From a bacterium (GTDB lineage Bacteria > Patescibacteriota > Saccharimonadia > Saccharimonadales > Saccharimonadaceae): a stretch of 64,000 nt of DNA. Positions within the stretch are counted from its first letter, which is position 1. Each line of letters starts with the position of its first letter. The notes below the pieces were generated by a model. That model ran no database searches. It saw nothing but the letters and a program-made list of their open reading frames with translations, and was not told the DNA's origin. The translations under genes and the position numbers were made by a program. The stretch lies in contig DAIDKB010000024.1 in the NCBI GenBank assembly GCA_027451105.1, forward strand, positions 1 through 64,000, in the 5' to 3' direction. This document shows, piece after piece, positions 33,998 to 42,175 of this stretch.

Positions 33998-34879
33998 GTG
34001 CCACTAATTAATAACCATGTCCTTATGTCAGATGCCAATAATTTCAGCACCGACCAGCCAATTAACCCTTACTACCACCATAGTCCACTCGATTTAGATG
34101 CCGCTCGCGTCGAGCACGAGGCAATCCACAAGCTGCTCGTTCAAGCAGGTATAGAAGTGATTCAAGTCGCCTCACCGACAGATAGCCAGGACGGCGTCTA
34201 TACCGCCAACTGGGCATTAGTACGCGGCGACAAAGCGATTTTAGCGCGCTTGCCGAGTGCTAGAAAGGCCGAAGAAGATTATGCCGAAGAAGTCTTAACC
34301 GACCTTGGCAAAACCGTCATCCGAGTGCCAAACAATCTACGATTTAGCGGTCAGGGTGACGCCCTACCGTGTGGTGATTATCTGTTTTGCGGCAGTGGCT
34401 ACCGAAGCGACGAAGCCGCTCAAGAATTTGCCGCTAAGGAGCTTGGTTTTAAGCGGATTCAGCTGCAAACCGTTCCCCAGCTTGACGCCCTCGGTAATCC
34501 GGTGGTTAATATGGCGTCTGGTTGGCCCGATAGCTTTTTTTACGATATTGATTTAGCCTTAGCAGTCATCAAAGCCCCTGATTCAACTCAAAAAGGCCTC
34601 ATCGCCTACTGCCCAGCCGCTTTTACGGCTGACAGCCACGCTATCTTAGCGGCAATGAACGATGTCGATAAAATCGAAGTCTCAATCGAGGAAGCTGAAT
34701 ACGCTTTTGCCACTAACCTCGTCTCAACCGGACAGACGGTTGTCATGAGTGGCCGAGCACCAAAACTAGCTGCCGATTTAAGAGCCCACGGCCTAACAGT
34801 TTTGTCGCCAAACCCTGATATTGTCGAGCTAGCCAAAGGTGGCGGCTTTATTCGCTGCACTAGCTTAACAATCGTCTAG
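33998..34879 (+). CDS. DDAH/amidinotransferase-fold protein with altered active site
   Basis: 293 aa of the guanidine-modifying (pentein) family: DGVYTANWALV, then RFSGQGDAL, FYDIDLAL and GGGFIRCTSLTI. The nucleophilic Cys (Cys287) is kept. The usual catalytic Glu of FEGxGD is Ser117 and the His of FYHLDT is Asp183. Ordinary DDAH or arginine deiminase chemistry is therefore doubtful; it may act on another substrate or only bind one. AAGGAG precedes a GTG start. It follows FemAB by 20 bp and is probably cotranscribed with it. Confidence 0.8.
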   Translation: MPLINNHVLMSDANNFSTDQPINPYYHHSPLDLDAARVEHEAIHKLLVQAGIEVIQVASPTDSQDGVYTANWALVRGDKAILARLPSARKAEEDYAEEVLTDLGKTVIRVPNNLRFSGQGDALPCGDYLFCGSGYRSDEAAQEFAAKELGFKRIQLQTVPQLDALGNPVVNMASGWPDSFFYDIDLALAVIKAPDSTQKGLIAYCPAAFTADSHAILAAMNDVDKIEVSIEEAEYAFATNLVSTGQTVVMSGRAPKLAADLRAHGLTVLSPNPDIVELAKGGGFIRCTSLTIV

Positions 34880-34906
34880 ATAATCACCATCTAATCATTA
34901 CTTGCA

Positions 34907-34935
34907 TTGACAGCCATATTGTCCAGGCATACGAT
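34907..34935 (+). promoter_or_regulatory. Promoter of the gene at 34971
   Basis: TTGACA (34907-34912), a 17-bp spacer and TACGAT (34930-34935). Confidence 0.75.
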
Positions 34936-34970
34936 GTATACATAAGCGATTAAACAGTAGACAAACAAAT

Positions 34971-35588
34971 ATGCCAGAGCTAGTAAAAAACCTACCAAAT
35001 ATTGAATTAGAAGAATTAGAAATAAAACAAAGGCCCAGAGCCGTATCGCCAGAAGACCTAGAGGCTGCCGGTATATCAGCTGACACATTCCAGCTTGACT
35101 ACACCAACTATGTTGAATGGTACGAAGAGAAGAAGCGCGAAGGGCGTGCGCTAAGTCTTGCGGCTATTCAGGCAATGGCGGACAAACTGGCCGAGACAAA
35201 TGATCCAGCCATTTACGCACGCAGGCTACAAGAATTTAATAACTTTGCAGATCCCATTAACCAAGCTTGGGGCAGAGAATTTGATGATGATATTATTAAA
35301 TACCTTGAAGTCCTTCTTATTATGCACAAAGATCTTACGATTGTTATGCGGCCCGGTACTCGTCTGTACTGGTACGACAGGCTTATGGGAGAAATCAACG
35401 GAAAACCCCCTGAAGATGATGCGTATTTTCAATATGACGAGGATAAGGGCGAAAATAACAATTGGTACCAAGAGCACCCTGGTCGGCCAGATAGGCCGGG
35501 TATCAAGATTAATACCTACGAACAGCCAGATAGCACCACTAAAATGCGACACCTCGCCCTAGTTAGAACAGTAGAATACCCCAATTAG
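34971..35588 (+). CDS. Hypothetical protein
   Basis: 205 aa, not recognised. It is acidic and Tyr/Trp-rich (TNYVEWYEEKKREG, RLYWYDRLMGEI) and has a low-complexity Asp/Glu/Asn stretch near residues 148-162. No signal, membrane helix or cysteine. It has a consensus promoter and stands alone between the DDAH-like gene and the convergent Mur ligase. Confidence 0.7.
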   Translation: MPELVKNLPNIELEELEIKQRPRAVSPEDLEAAGISADTFQLDYTNYVEWYEEKKREGRALSLAAIQAMADKLAETNDPAIYARRLQEFNNFADPINQAWGREFDDDIIKYLEVLLIMHKDLTIVMRPGTRLYWYDRLMGEINGKPPEDDAYFQYDEDKGENNNWYQEHPGRPDRPGIKINTYEQPDSTTKMRHLALVRTVEYPN

Positions 35589-35595
35589 ACAGTAG

Positions 35596-36912
35596 CTACT
35601 TTTTCGAACTCTCTTCACCCTGAGTCTGCAGTGCAATCCTAGCAATTTCAACTTCGTTCCACGGATAGGTTCCATCGGCACGTTCGATGGTTTTTTCGTG
35701 ACCTTTACCCAGCAATATAACCGTATCGTTACGGTTTTTGGCACGAGTCATGGCAAAACCAATCGCCTCTTCGCGGTCTAAAATCAAGAACATGTCTTTA
35801 TCAATTGTTTTGCCGGCTTTTTTAGCGCCACTAGCGATTTGGTCAAGGATTTGGTGACCGTCAACGTCACGATCATCCTCTTCGGTTAAAATCACCTCGT
35901 CACTAAAACGACCAGCAATCTCGCCCTGAATCGCTCGCTTGGTTTCGTCGCGACGACCGGCTGAACCAAATAAAGTAATCAGCTTGCCCTTGGTCGCTTT
36001 TCGCAAATCACCCAGTAATCGCTCGAATGAATCTGGCGTATGTGCAAAGTCAACGATAACCGTAAATGGTTGGCCCTCATCAACCACCGTCATCCGGCCT
36101 TCAACGCCAGCTAATGCTTCAATGCCAGTTTCAATCTGCTGAACGCTCAAACCAATTTCGCGGCCAACCGCAATTGCTGCCAAACTGTTATAGACATTAA
36201 ATTCGCCCGGTATATTGCAGTGAATATTGTAGTTATCATCACCGACATTTAGCTCATAGCGACAGCCGTCAGACTCAAGTTTAACTTGGTCAGCTCGTAA
36301 GTCACCTGATTTAATACCATACGAAATCGAGCTGGGTGTGGCTGCTAAAAAGACCTTGGCATTTGGATCGTCGGCATTGACCACACCAAATTTTTTACCG
36401 TGGCGGGCGGCAATCTTGAATAAACGTAACTTAGCTTCTAAATATCGCTCAAACGTGCCATGATAATCCAAATGTTCATGGGTAATATTAGTCATTACCG
36501 CAATTTCATAAGGAATACCCCAGACGCGATGTTGCGCCAAAGCGTGACTTGTTGTTTCTAATACAACCCATTCCACGCCTTGCCGTTTAAAGTTCTTAAG
36601 TCGCTTTTGCAACAGCGGCGCCGAAGCGGTTGTCATATGAGCAACTTGGGGCATAATCGCATTATCGACACCGTAAGCCACTGTAGTCATTAAGGCCGTC
36701 TTATAACCAGCCCGACTAAGCATCTTTTGAATCATAAAGGCAGTTGTCGTCTTGCCATTTGTGCCAGTCACGCCAATAACATGCATCTTACGTGACGGAA
36801 AACCATAGCGGATATTGGCCAGGACGGCCTCACCCAGGTGACCATATGGCTCAATCGTTTTAAAGACGCCGGTTGGAATAAATTTTTTAACTACACTACG
36901 GATACTAGTCAT
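35596..36912 (-). CDS. MurE-like Mur ligase with short N-terminus
   Basis: 438 aa. The central ATPase domain has GVTGTNGKTT at residues 47-56, TSHALAQHRVWG and TNITHEHLDYHG; the C-terminal domain has DFAHTPDSFERLL, LFGSAGRRDETKR and GKGHEK. This fits UDP-MurNAc-dipeptide:amino acid ligases. The N-terminal substrate domain is cut to about 45 residues (roughly 100 in E. coli), and the amino-acid-selecting DNPR motif reads EEDDRD. The amino acid added cannot be predicted. The ATG at 36912 lies 7 nt after a TACAAT box, which suggests leaderless translation. Confidence 0.88.
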   Translation of the reverse strand: MTSIRSVVKKFIPTGVFKTIEPYGHLGEAVLANIRYGFPSRKMHVIGVTGTNGKTTTAFMIQKMLSRAGYKTALMTTVAYGVDNAIMPQVAHMTTASAPLLQKRLKNFKRQGVEWVVLETTSHALAQHRVWGIPYEIAVMTNITHEHLDYHGTFERYLEAKLRLFKIAARHGKKFGVVNADDPNAKVFLAATPSSISYGIKSGDLRADQVKLESDGCRYELNVGDDNYNIHCNIPGEFNVYNSLAAIAVGREIGLSVQQIETGIEALAGVEGRMTVVDEGQPFTVIVDFAHTPDSFERLLGDLRKATKGKLITLFGSAGRRDETKRAIQGEIAGRFSDEVILTEEDDRDVDGHQILDQIASGAKKAGKTIDKDMFLILDREEAIGFAMTRAKNRNDTVILLGKGHEKTIERADGTYPWNEVEIARIALQTQGEESSKK

Positions 36913-36977
36913 GGATATTATTGTAACGCACCAGCTAATAACCGCGAAGTAAAATAGCAACCAGCTTACTCTCAGAA

Positions 36978-37014
36978 TGTGACAAAAATCACTTTACAAA
37001 ATATATGGTATTAT
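36978..37014 (+). promoter_or_regulatory. Promoter with CRP-like palindrome upstream of the glycan operon
   Basis: TGTGA-N6-TCACT (36978-36993) matches the CRP/FNR-family half-site layout and sits at the -35 position of an extended -10 box (TGG then TATTAT, 37009-37014). No clear TTGACA is present, so activator dependence is plausible. Confidence 0.5.
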
Positions 37015-37070
37015 AGATATAGACGAAGTCACCAGAGTTCAGAGATGGAAATTGATAATTAGGAGGTATT

Positions 37071-38738
37071 ATGCCAAAGTCAACCGACGAACTGCAAAAT
37101 TCCGCCAATAGGATAGAAAAACAACTCACCTCGCCAACAGTGACGCTAATCTTAACGATTGCGACATTCGGTGCTTTTATTTACTTAAATTATCTGTTGC
37201 AACCAGCTTATCGTGGCGACCCGTTGCCCTATACACTCGCCCTACTGGCTGAATTCTTTATCATCACTCAAGGTTTATTATCGTTCTGGACAATTCTCAG
37301 CGGTCGCGTCAATCCTCGTAATTACGAATACCACAGCGCTCAAGCTAAGCTTTACGATGCTCCGCTTGGCAAATCGGCTATTCACGTCTTGAAAAAACAA
37401 GACGCCGAAGTAGCCAGCACAGTGCCGATGTATGTGCATCATAATCCAATATCGGTTGATGTTTTTATTCCAGTTTATGGCGAGCCAATCGATGAGATTC
37501 GCAATACCGCTAAGGCCGCTAAAAATATTTATGGATTGCATGAAACCTACATTCTGGACGATGGCGCCTCGGATGAGGTTGAAGCGATGGCCAAAAAAAT
37601 CGACGTCAATTATATTCGTCGACCCGTTCACGAAAATGCCAAAGCCGGCAACATCAACTATGCCCTGGCCAACACCTCGGGTGATTTTTTCCTGATCTTA
37701 GACGCTGACTTTGTGGCCGATCCAACAATTTTGTACGAAACAATTCCGTTTTTTGAAAACGACAAGTTAGCATTCGTACAAACACCGCAATTTTATGACA
37801 ATCAAACTAATTTCGTCTCGACAGCCGCTAACTTTATGCAAAATGTTTTTTACTCACTGATTCAATCTGGTAAAAACCGCTTTAACGCTGCTTTTTGTGT
37901 CGGCACCAACGTTGTTTTTCGTCGCAGCGCCGTCATGTCGATTGGCGGCATGCACGCCCAATCCAAGTCCGAGGACATCTGGACGTCGCTTCGCCTTCAC
38001 GAACGAGGCTTTGACTCAATTTACATTCCAAACGTGCTATCAGTTGGTAAAACCCCTGAAACTTTGATGGCCTATTCCAAACAGCAGCTGCGCTGGGCCA
38101 CTGGTAGTTTTGAGATTTTTCTGCGTAGCAATCCACTCTTTATGCGCAAGTTAACGGTTGATCAAAGACTGCAATATTTTGCAACGACGTCATATTATTT
38201 CGTTGGTTTTTCGGTGCTGCTGCTACTACTTCTACCACCGCTACAAATCTTTTTTAACTTGTCACCAATCGCTACCACGATTCCAATTTGGCAATGGGGT
38301 CTAATGTATAGCGGCTTTTACGTCTCGCAGCTAGTCCTGGCCTTTTACACCATGGGCGGCTTCAAGTTTAAGACCTTGATGCTGTCGAACGTCTCATTCC
38401 CGATTTACATCAAAGCCTTTTTTAATGCCCTGACCCGCCGCGACCAAGCCTGGCACGCCACTAATACCGTGTCCTATGATTCACCATTTAACTATGTCCG
38501 TATTCAGGTTTACGTCTTTGTTTTCCTACTACTTACCACCATCGTTGGACTGCTTAAAGCTCTCTATACCAGCCAGCTATCAATTTCGCTGATTTGGAAC
38601 GCCCTCAATACTTTTGTCTTTGGATACTTCGTTGTCATGGCCTACAGTGAAGGTCGCTATCTAAAGAAACAGCGCAAGCAAACTAAAAAAACTACTAAAT
38701 TCAAAAAAGTGCCTATTCAGGAAGGAGTTACCTCATGA
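37071..38738 (+). CDS. Processive family 2 glycosyltransferase (cellulose/curdlan synthase-like)
   Basis: 555 aa membrane synthase. Two N-terminal helices (about 23-75) are followed by a GT2 domain carrying the processive D,D,D,QxxRW set: ILDDGASD, ILDADFVADP, SKSEDIWTSLRLHERG and QQLRW, plus FCVGTNVVFRR. At least four C-terminal helices follow. There is no PilZ domain. It would polymerise a UDP-sugar and extrude the chain. The next two genes encode a membrane-fusion protein and a beta-1,3-glucanase, so a beta-1,3-glucan product is inferred. A strong AGGAGG precedes the ATG. Confidence 0.9.
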   Translation: MPKSTDELQNSANRIEKQLTSPTVTLILTIATFGAFIYLNYLLQPAYRGDPLPYTLALLAEFFIITQGLLSFWTILSGRVNPRNYEYHSAQAKLYDAPLGKSAIHVLKKQDAEVASTVPMYVHHNPISVDVFIPVYGEPIDEIRNTAKAAKNIYGLHETYILDDGASDEVEAMAKKIDVNYIRRPVHENAKAGNINYALANTSGDFFLILDADFVADPTILYETIPFFENDKLAFVQTPQFYDNQTNFVSTAANFMQNVFYSLIQSGKNRFNAAFCVGTNVVFRRSAVMSIGGMHAQSKSEDIWTSLRLHERGFDSIYIPNVLSVGKTPETLMAYSKQQLRWATGSFEIFLRSNPLFMRKLTVDQRLQYFATTSYYFVGFSVLLLLLLPPLQIFFNLSPIATTIPIWQWGLMYSGFYVSQLVLAFYTMGGFKFKTLMLSNVSFPIYIKAFFNALTRRDQAWHATNTVSYDSPFNYVRIQVYVFVFLLLTTIVGLLKALYTSQLSISLIWNALNTFVFGYFVVMAYSEGRYLKKQRKQTKKTTKFKKVPIQEGVTS

Positions 38739-39463
38739 CATTCGGAAGCCGCTTCAGATTTATCTTCGGTATCATCTTTGTAATCGCAATCGTTGCCGCG
38801 CTCGCCTTTTACCTAACCGGTATTATGTCGGTTGCCAAATCAACCAAGGCTGAACTCGACGCCGCTTCGATTTCAATCGGCACCGACTATCCCGGTCTTG
38901 TCGTCAAGCAAAACGTTGAAGAAGGCGACAAGGTAACCAAGGGACAAGTTTTGTTTGAAATTCAAAGCGCGCCATTAAACGAAGCCTTAACAAGCGGCAC
39001 TGTTTCAGCCAGCTCATTGCCATTTACCGTCAGCCGCACGACTAACTATATTCAGTTAGTCGCCTCAGATGATGGCGTTGTCGATAAAATTAATTACCGC
39101 GCCGGCTCATACGTACCGGTCGGCGGTATTGTCGCCACAGTCTATACGGTCAATTCACTTTACGTCACCGCTAACTTCCGACTGTCGCCGCCCGACTACG
39201 CCCGGATTGATAAATCCAGCAAAATTAGTCTGCGCATGCCCGACAACACCACCCAAGATGCCACAATTTTCTCAATTTCGTTGGTCCGTAACGGTGATGG
39301 CGTTGATACGGTCGTCAAAGCTCGCCTGAAAAATGCCGATATTACTGACTTTCGATTCTCGGTCGGCACGCCTGTCGAGGCCACTATGCAGCTGGGTAAA
39401 ACTACGTGGTATCAAGGTCTAATCACCTACATCGAGCAACTATTTAAACCCTTAGGCCAGTGA
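38735..39463 (+). CDS. HlyD-like membrane-fusion protein
   Basis: 242 aa. One N-terminal membrane helix (about 10-30) is followed by a lipoyl-like beta hairpin (GLVVKQNVEEGDKVTKGQVLFEI), a second half-motif (ASDDGVVDKINYRAGSYVPVGG) and a beta-barrel domain. The long coiled-coil hairpin of typical HlyD proteins is absent. It overlaps the synthase by 4 bp (ATGA) and has GGAAGGAG upstream. It probably guides the nascent polysaccharide across the envelope, as Alg44 or other synthase partners do. Confidence 0.85.
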   Translation: MTFGSRFRFIFGIIFVIAIVAALAFYLTGIMSVAKSTKAELDAASISIGTDYPGLVVKQNVEEGDKVTKGQVLFEIQSAPLNEALTSGTVSASSLPFTVSRTTNYIQLVASDDGVVDKINYRAGSYVPVGGIVATVYTVNSLYVTANFRLSPPDYARIDKSSKISLRMPDNTTQDATIFSISLVRNGDGVDTVVKARLKNADITDFRFSVGTPVEATMQLGKTTWYQGLITYIEQLFKPLGQ

Positions 39464-41472
39464 TGCTAGATGGTAAAAAGACGATATTGCTATCAATATT
39501 GCTCGTCGCTATCGGCAGCGGCACAGTTTTAGCCTTGTCGATAACCAAGCACTTGCCACAAATTGTTTTACCCAGCACCAGCCCTAAGATCACATTAGTC
39601 GATCAAGCCACGCTCGACAGTTTGCCTAAAAAAAGCGCCTCGTCGGCTAATGTCGGTCGGCTCGCTAGCGGCATCATTCCGCCAACCAACAGTTGGTTAA
39701 GCGGTATGGTTTTACAATCGACACCACTGCCCGTCTATCCAATGCCGCTAAGCTTTTTAGCCAAAGACAATGGCTTTGAGATTGGTCTGCCGACAGTTTC
39801 ATCCAGCGCGACCGTCATATCGGGCGAGCATACGCCAGGTATTACCAGCCAGATTAGTGGCGCAACCGGTTTTCAGTTAAGCTGTTATGACAAGGTTTCG
39901 GCCACGCTTAGTTATTTGAATGGCAGCCAGCCGGTTGGTAAATTGACTTTGGCCGAAGGCTCGCCATTTGTGTTTTACCATGCTCTTGGCGCCTCGACTC
40001 TTAATTTATCTGGTCTTGGCGCTATTGTTTCATCGTCATCAAACTATTTACGCTACACCAAGGCCGGCCACGACTATGTCGTTGCGACCAATGGTGCCAC
40101 GATTAATAAATCGGCCAATACCGCCACAATTACGCTTAATAAAGATAATTTGGTGACTTTTTACACCCTGCCTGGCAGTGGCGATGACGCACTAAAAACT
40201 TATGCCGGTAACGAATTAAGTGAAGTTACGACCGGCTATGGCACCGATAAAAACAATTCAACGACAACTTTTAATTACAAAACCACCAACAACAAGCCGA
40301 CCGTCTTTGTACCGATGAGCTACAGTAGGCTAGCCAGCGGCGGCGCAAAACTTACCACCTACGACAGCATTTATGGTCCAATGTCAGCTGTTTCGGGCAA
40401 CAGTTTTACGCTTAATACGCCGCTTGTTTCGGCTAATACCAAACTTGATTTGTCGCACCTAACCACCACACACAGACAGCAGCTTATTGCGACTTTACAG
40501 TCCGATGTAGCAAAAACAACGATTACGCCGACTGACAGCTATTTTGCCGGCAAGCAATTAGCCCGCGCCGCTAACCTGCTGGATATAGCCGAGCAACTTG
40601 GCCAAACCACTCAGGTTAATCAGCTGAAGACGATTTTAGATAACGCCTTCACCGCCCGCTTGGGTGCTAAGTATTTTTACTATGACAGTACGATTAAGGG
40701 GATTGCCGCCCAAACCAGTGCTTTTGGTTCGCAGGATTTTAACGATCATCATTTTCATTACGGCTACTTTATTTATGCCGCCGCTATTTTGGGCAAATAC
40801 GATGTCGACTTTGTAATCAACAATCAAAAGCAAATCAATTTACTGGTCGCCGACATCGCCTCGTACGACCAAACACCTAACTTCCCTATCGAGCGTAATT
40901 TTGATCCGTACGCCGCGCACTCTTGGGCGGCCGGCCTGGCGCCCTTTGCCGATGGTAACAATCAGGAATCCAGCAGTGAAGCCATCAACGCCTGGAATGG
41001 CGTCGCCGCTTGGGCCGATATAACCAAAAACAGCCAGCTGCAAGCTTCGGCCACCTGGATGTTATCATCCGAGTCTGCCACTGCCAAAGCCGCTTGGCGC
41101 ACCGTCGATACCACACCTGGCTACCTAAAAAACTACAAAGCTCCACTCACCTCACTTAACTTTGGCGGCAAACGAACCTACGCGACGTTCTTTAGTGACG
41201 AGCTGGGCGTTAAACTGGCCATTCAGCTAATCCCAATGAGCCCCGTTATGACCGACCTGTCGGCCGACCCATATATCAATTCAGCCCTTGGCGCTTCGAT
41301 TACCAATAATAACTACAATGTGACACTTGGTGACTACGATTTGATGTATAAGGCCCTTGCCGACCCCGCCAAGGCACTTGGACTTGTTGGCAGTCAAAAG
41401 GACAGCTTTATAGATGATGGCAATTCCAGGACTTACCTTGAGGCCTGGGTTTACGCGCTGAACGATAAATAG
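39463..41472 (+). CDS. GH81 endo-beta-1,3-glucanase, exported
   Basis: 669 aa. An N-terminal signal/anchor helix (about 5-28) and a beta-sandwich precede the (alpha/alpha)6 catalytic domain with family-81 hallmarks: FNDHHFHYGYFIYAAA (catalytic Asp), PIERNFDPYAAHSWAAGL and the acid/base-rich FADGNNQESSSEAINAWNG. It cleaves beta-1,3-glucan. As third gene of the synthase operon it resembles the endoglucanase of cellulose operons (BcsZ), trimming or releasing the polymer. Attacking a foreign glucan is the alternative. The ATG at 39463 overlaps the previous stop; a GTG one codon upstream is also possible. Confidence 0.93.
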   Translation: MLDGKKTILLSILLVAIGSGTVLALSITKHLPQIVLPSTSPKITLVDQATLDSLPKKSASSANVGRLASGIIPPTNSWLSGMVLQSTPLPVYPMPLSFLAKDNGFEIGLPTVSSSATVISGEHTPGITSQISGATGFQLSCYDKVSATLSYLNGSQPVGKLTLAEGSPFVFYHALGASTLNLSGLGAIVSSSSNYLRYTKAGHDYVVATNGATINKSANTATITLNKDNLVTFYTLPGSGDDALKTYAGNELSEVTTGYGTDKNNSTTTFNYKTTNNKPTVFVPMSYSRLASGGAKLTTYDSIYGPMSAVSGNSFTLNTPLVSANTKLDLSHLTTTHRQQLIATLQSDVAKTTITPTDSYFAGKQLARAANLLDIAEQLGQTTQVNQLKTILDNAFTARLGAKYFYYDSTIKGIAAQTSAFGSQDFNDHHFHYGYFIYAAAILGKYDVDFVINNQKQINLLVADIASYDQTPNFPIERNFDPYAAHSWAAGLAPFADGNNQESSSEAINAWNGVAAWADITKNSQLQASATWMLSSESATAKAAWRTVDTTPGYLKNYKAPLTSLNFGGKRTYATFFSDELGVKLAIQLIPMSPVMTDLSADPYINSALGASITNNNYNVTLGDYDLMYKALADPAKALGLVGSQKDSFIDDGNSRTYLEAWVYALNDK

Positions 41473-41551
41473 AAATCTTGCTTAGTCTGAAAACTTAAAA
41501 TTAGTTTAGATTTGTCTTTTAAGTAAATACTGCTCGTGATATAGTCTAGTC

Positions 41552-42166
41552 ATGGAAAAAATTGTAAAAAAACAAACTTCAATTTTAAAAAGAATCTTAA
41601 TAATTATTGGAATAATCATAGCCGTACCAATTATCGGTCTTATTATTTTATTACTTATGCAGCCGATTATTGATGGAATTGATCATTCAAAATTTATCAG
41701 TTTACAGAATCAATCACGGTTAATTTATAATGACCTGCAAAAAGCCGCCGCTGGAGCAGACAACTGGCAGTATGAAGCAAAATGTAGCCCAGATAGGGCA
41801 GGAGATTGGTCAACAGGTAGCTATTACTGTAGTACAACCTCAAGCCTAAGGCTATCTATTACATCGGCAAACCAAATAGAAGCCCTGCATGATAAATATT
41901 TTTCAATTATAGATGGTTCGAAATCATTAAAGCCAATCGATAATCTATCGAAGGTTCAGCCGTCCCAGTTTGGCGCCCAATTCGTTATTAGTACGGCCGG
42001 TCGACAATATAAAACAACCGATGGCTATACCTGCACCTACTCCGCCGAGCTAGGGCAACCTAATGAACCCGGAATTCCATACGGTACTCCAATTAGCGGC
42101 AATGTTGGTCAAGCCACATTGATGTTTGACTGCACCGGAAAAGCCAAGGGCGATTGGTATAAATAA
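41552..42166 (+). CDS. Membrane-anchored hypothetical protein
   Basis: 204 aa, not recognised. A Lys-rich start and one long hydrophobic helix (about 14-37, very Ile-rich) anchor an exported domain with four cysteines (EAKCSPD, YYCSTT, YTCTYS, FDCTGK), probably two disulfides. It is AT-rich compared with its neighbours. It follows the GH81 operon by 79 bp with a separate TATAGT-like -10 box and is convergent with the SGNH gene. Confidence 0.7.
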   Translation: MEKIVKKQTSILKRILIIIGIIIAVPIIGLIILLLMQPIIDGIDHSKFISLQNQSRLIYNDLQKAAAGADNWQYEAKCSPDRAGDWSTGSYYCSTTSSLRLSITSANQIEALHDKYFSIIDGSKSLKPIDNLSKVQPSQFGAQFVISTAGRQYKTTDGYTCTYSAELGQPNEPGIPYGTPISGNVGQATLMFDCTGKAKGDWYK

Positions 42167-42175
42167 TCATAGCTC

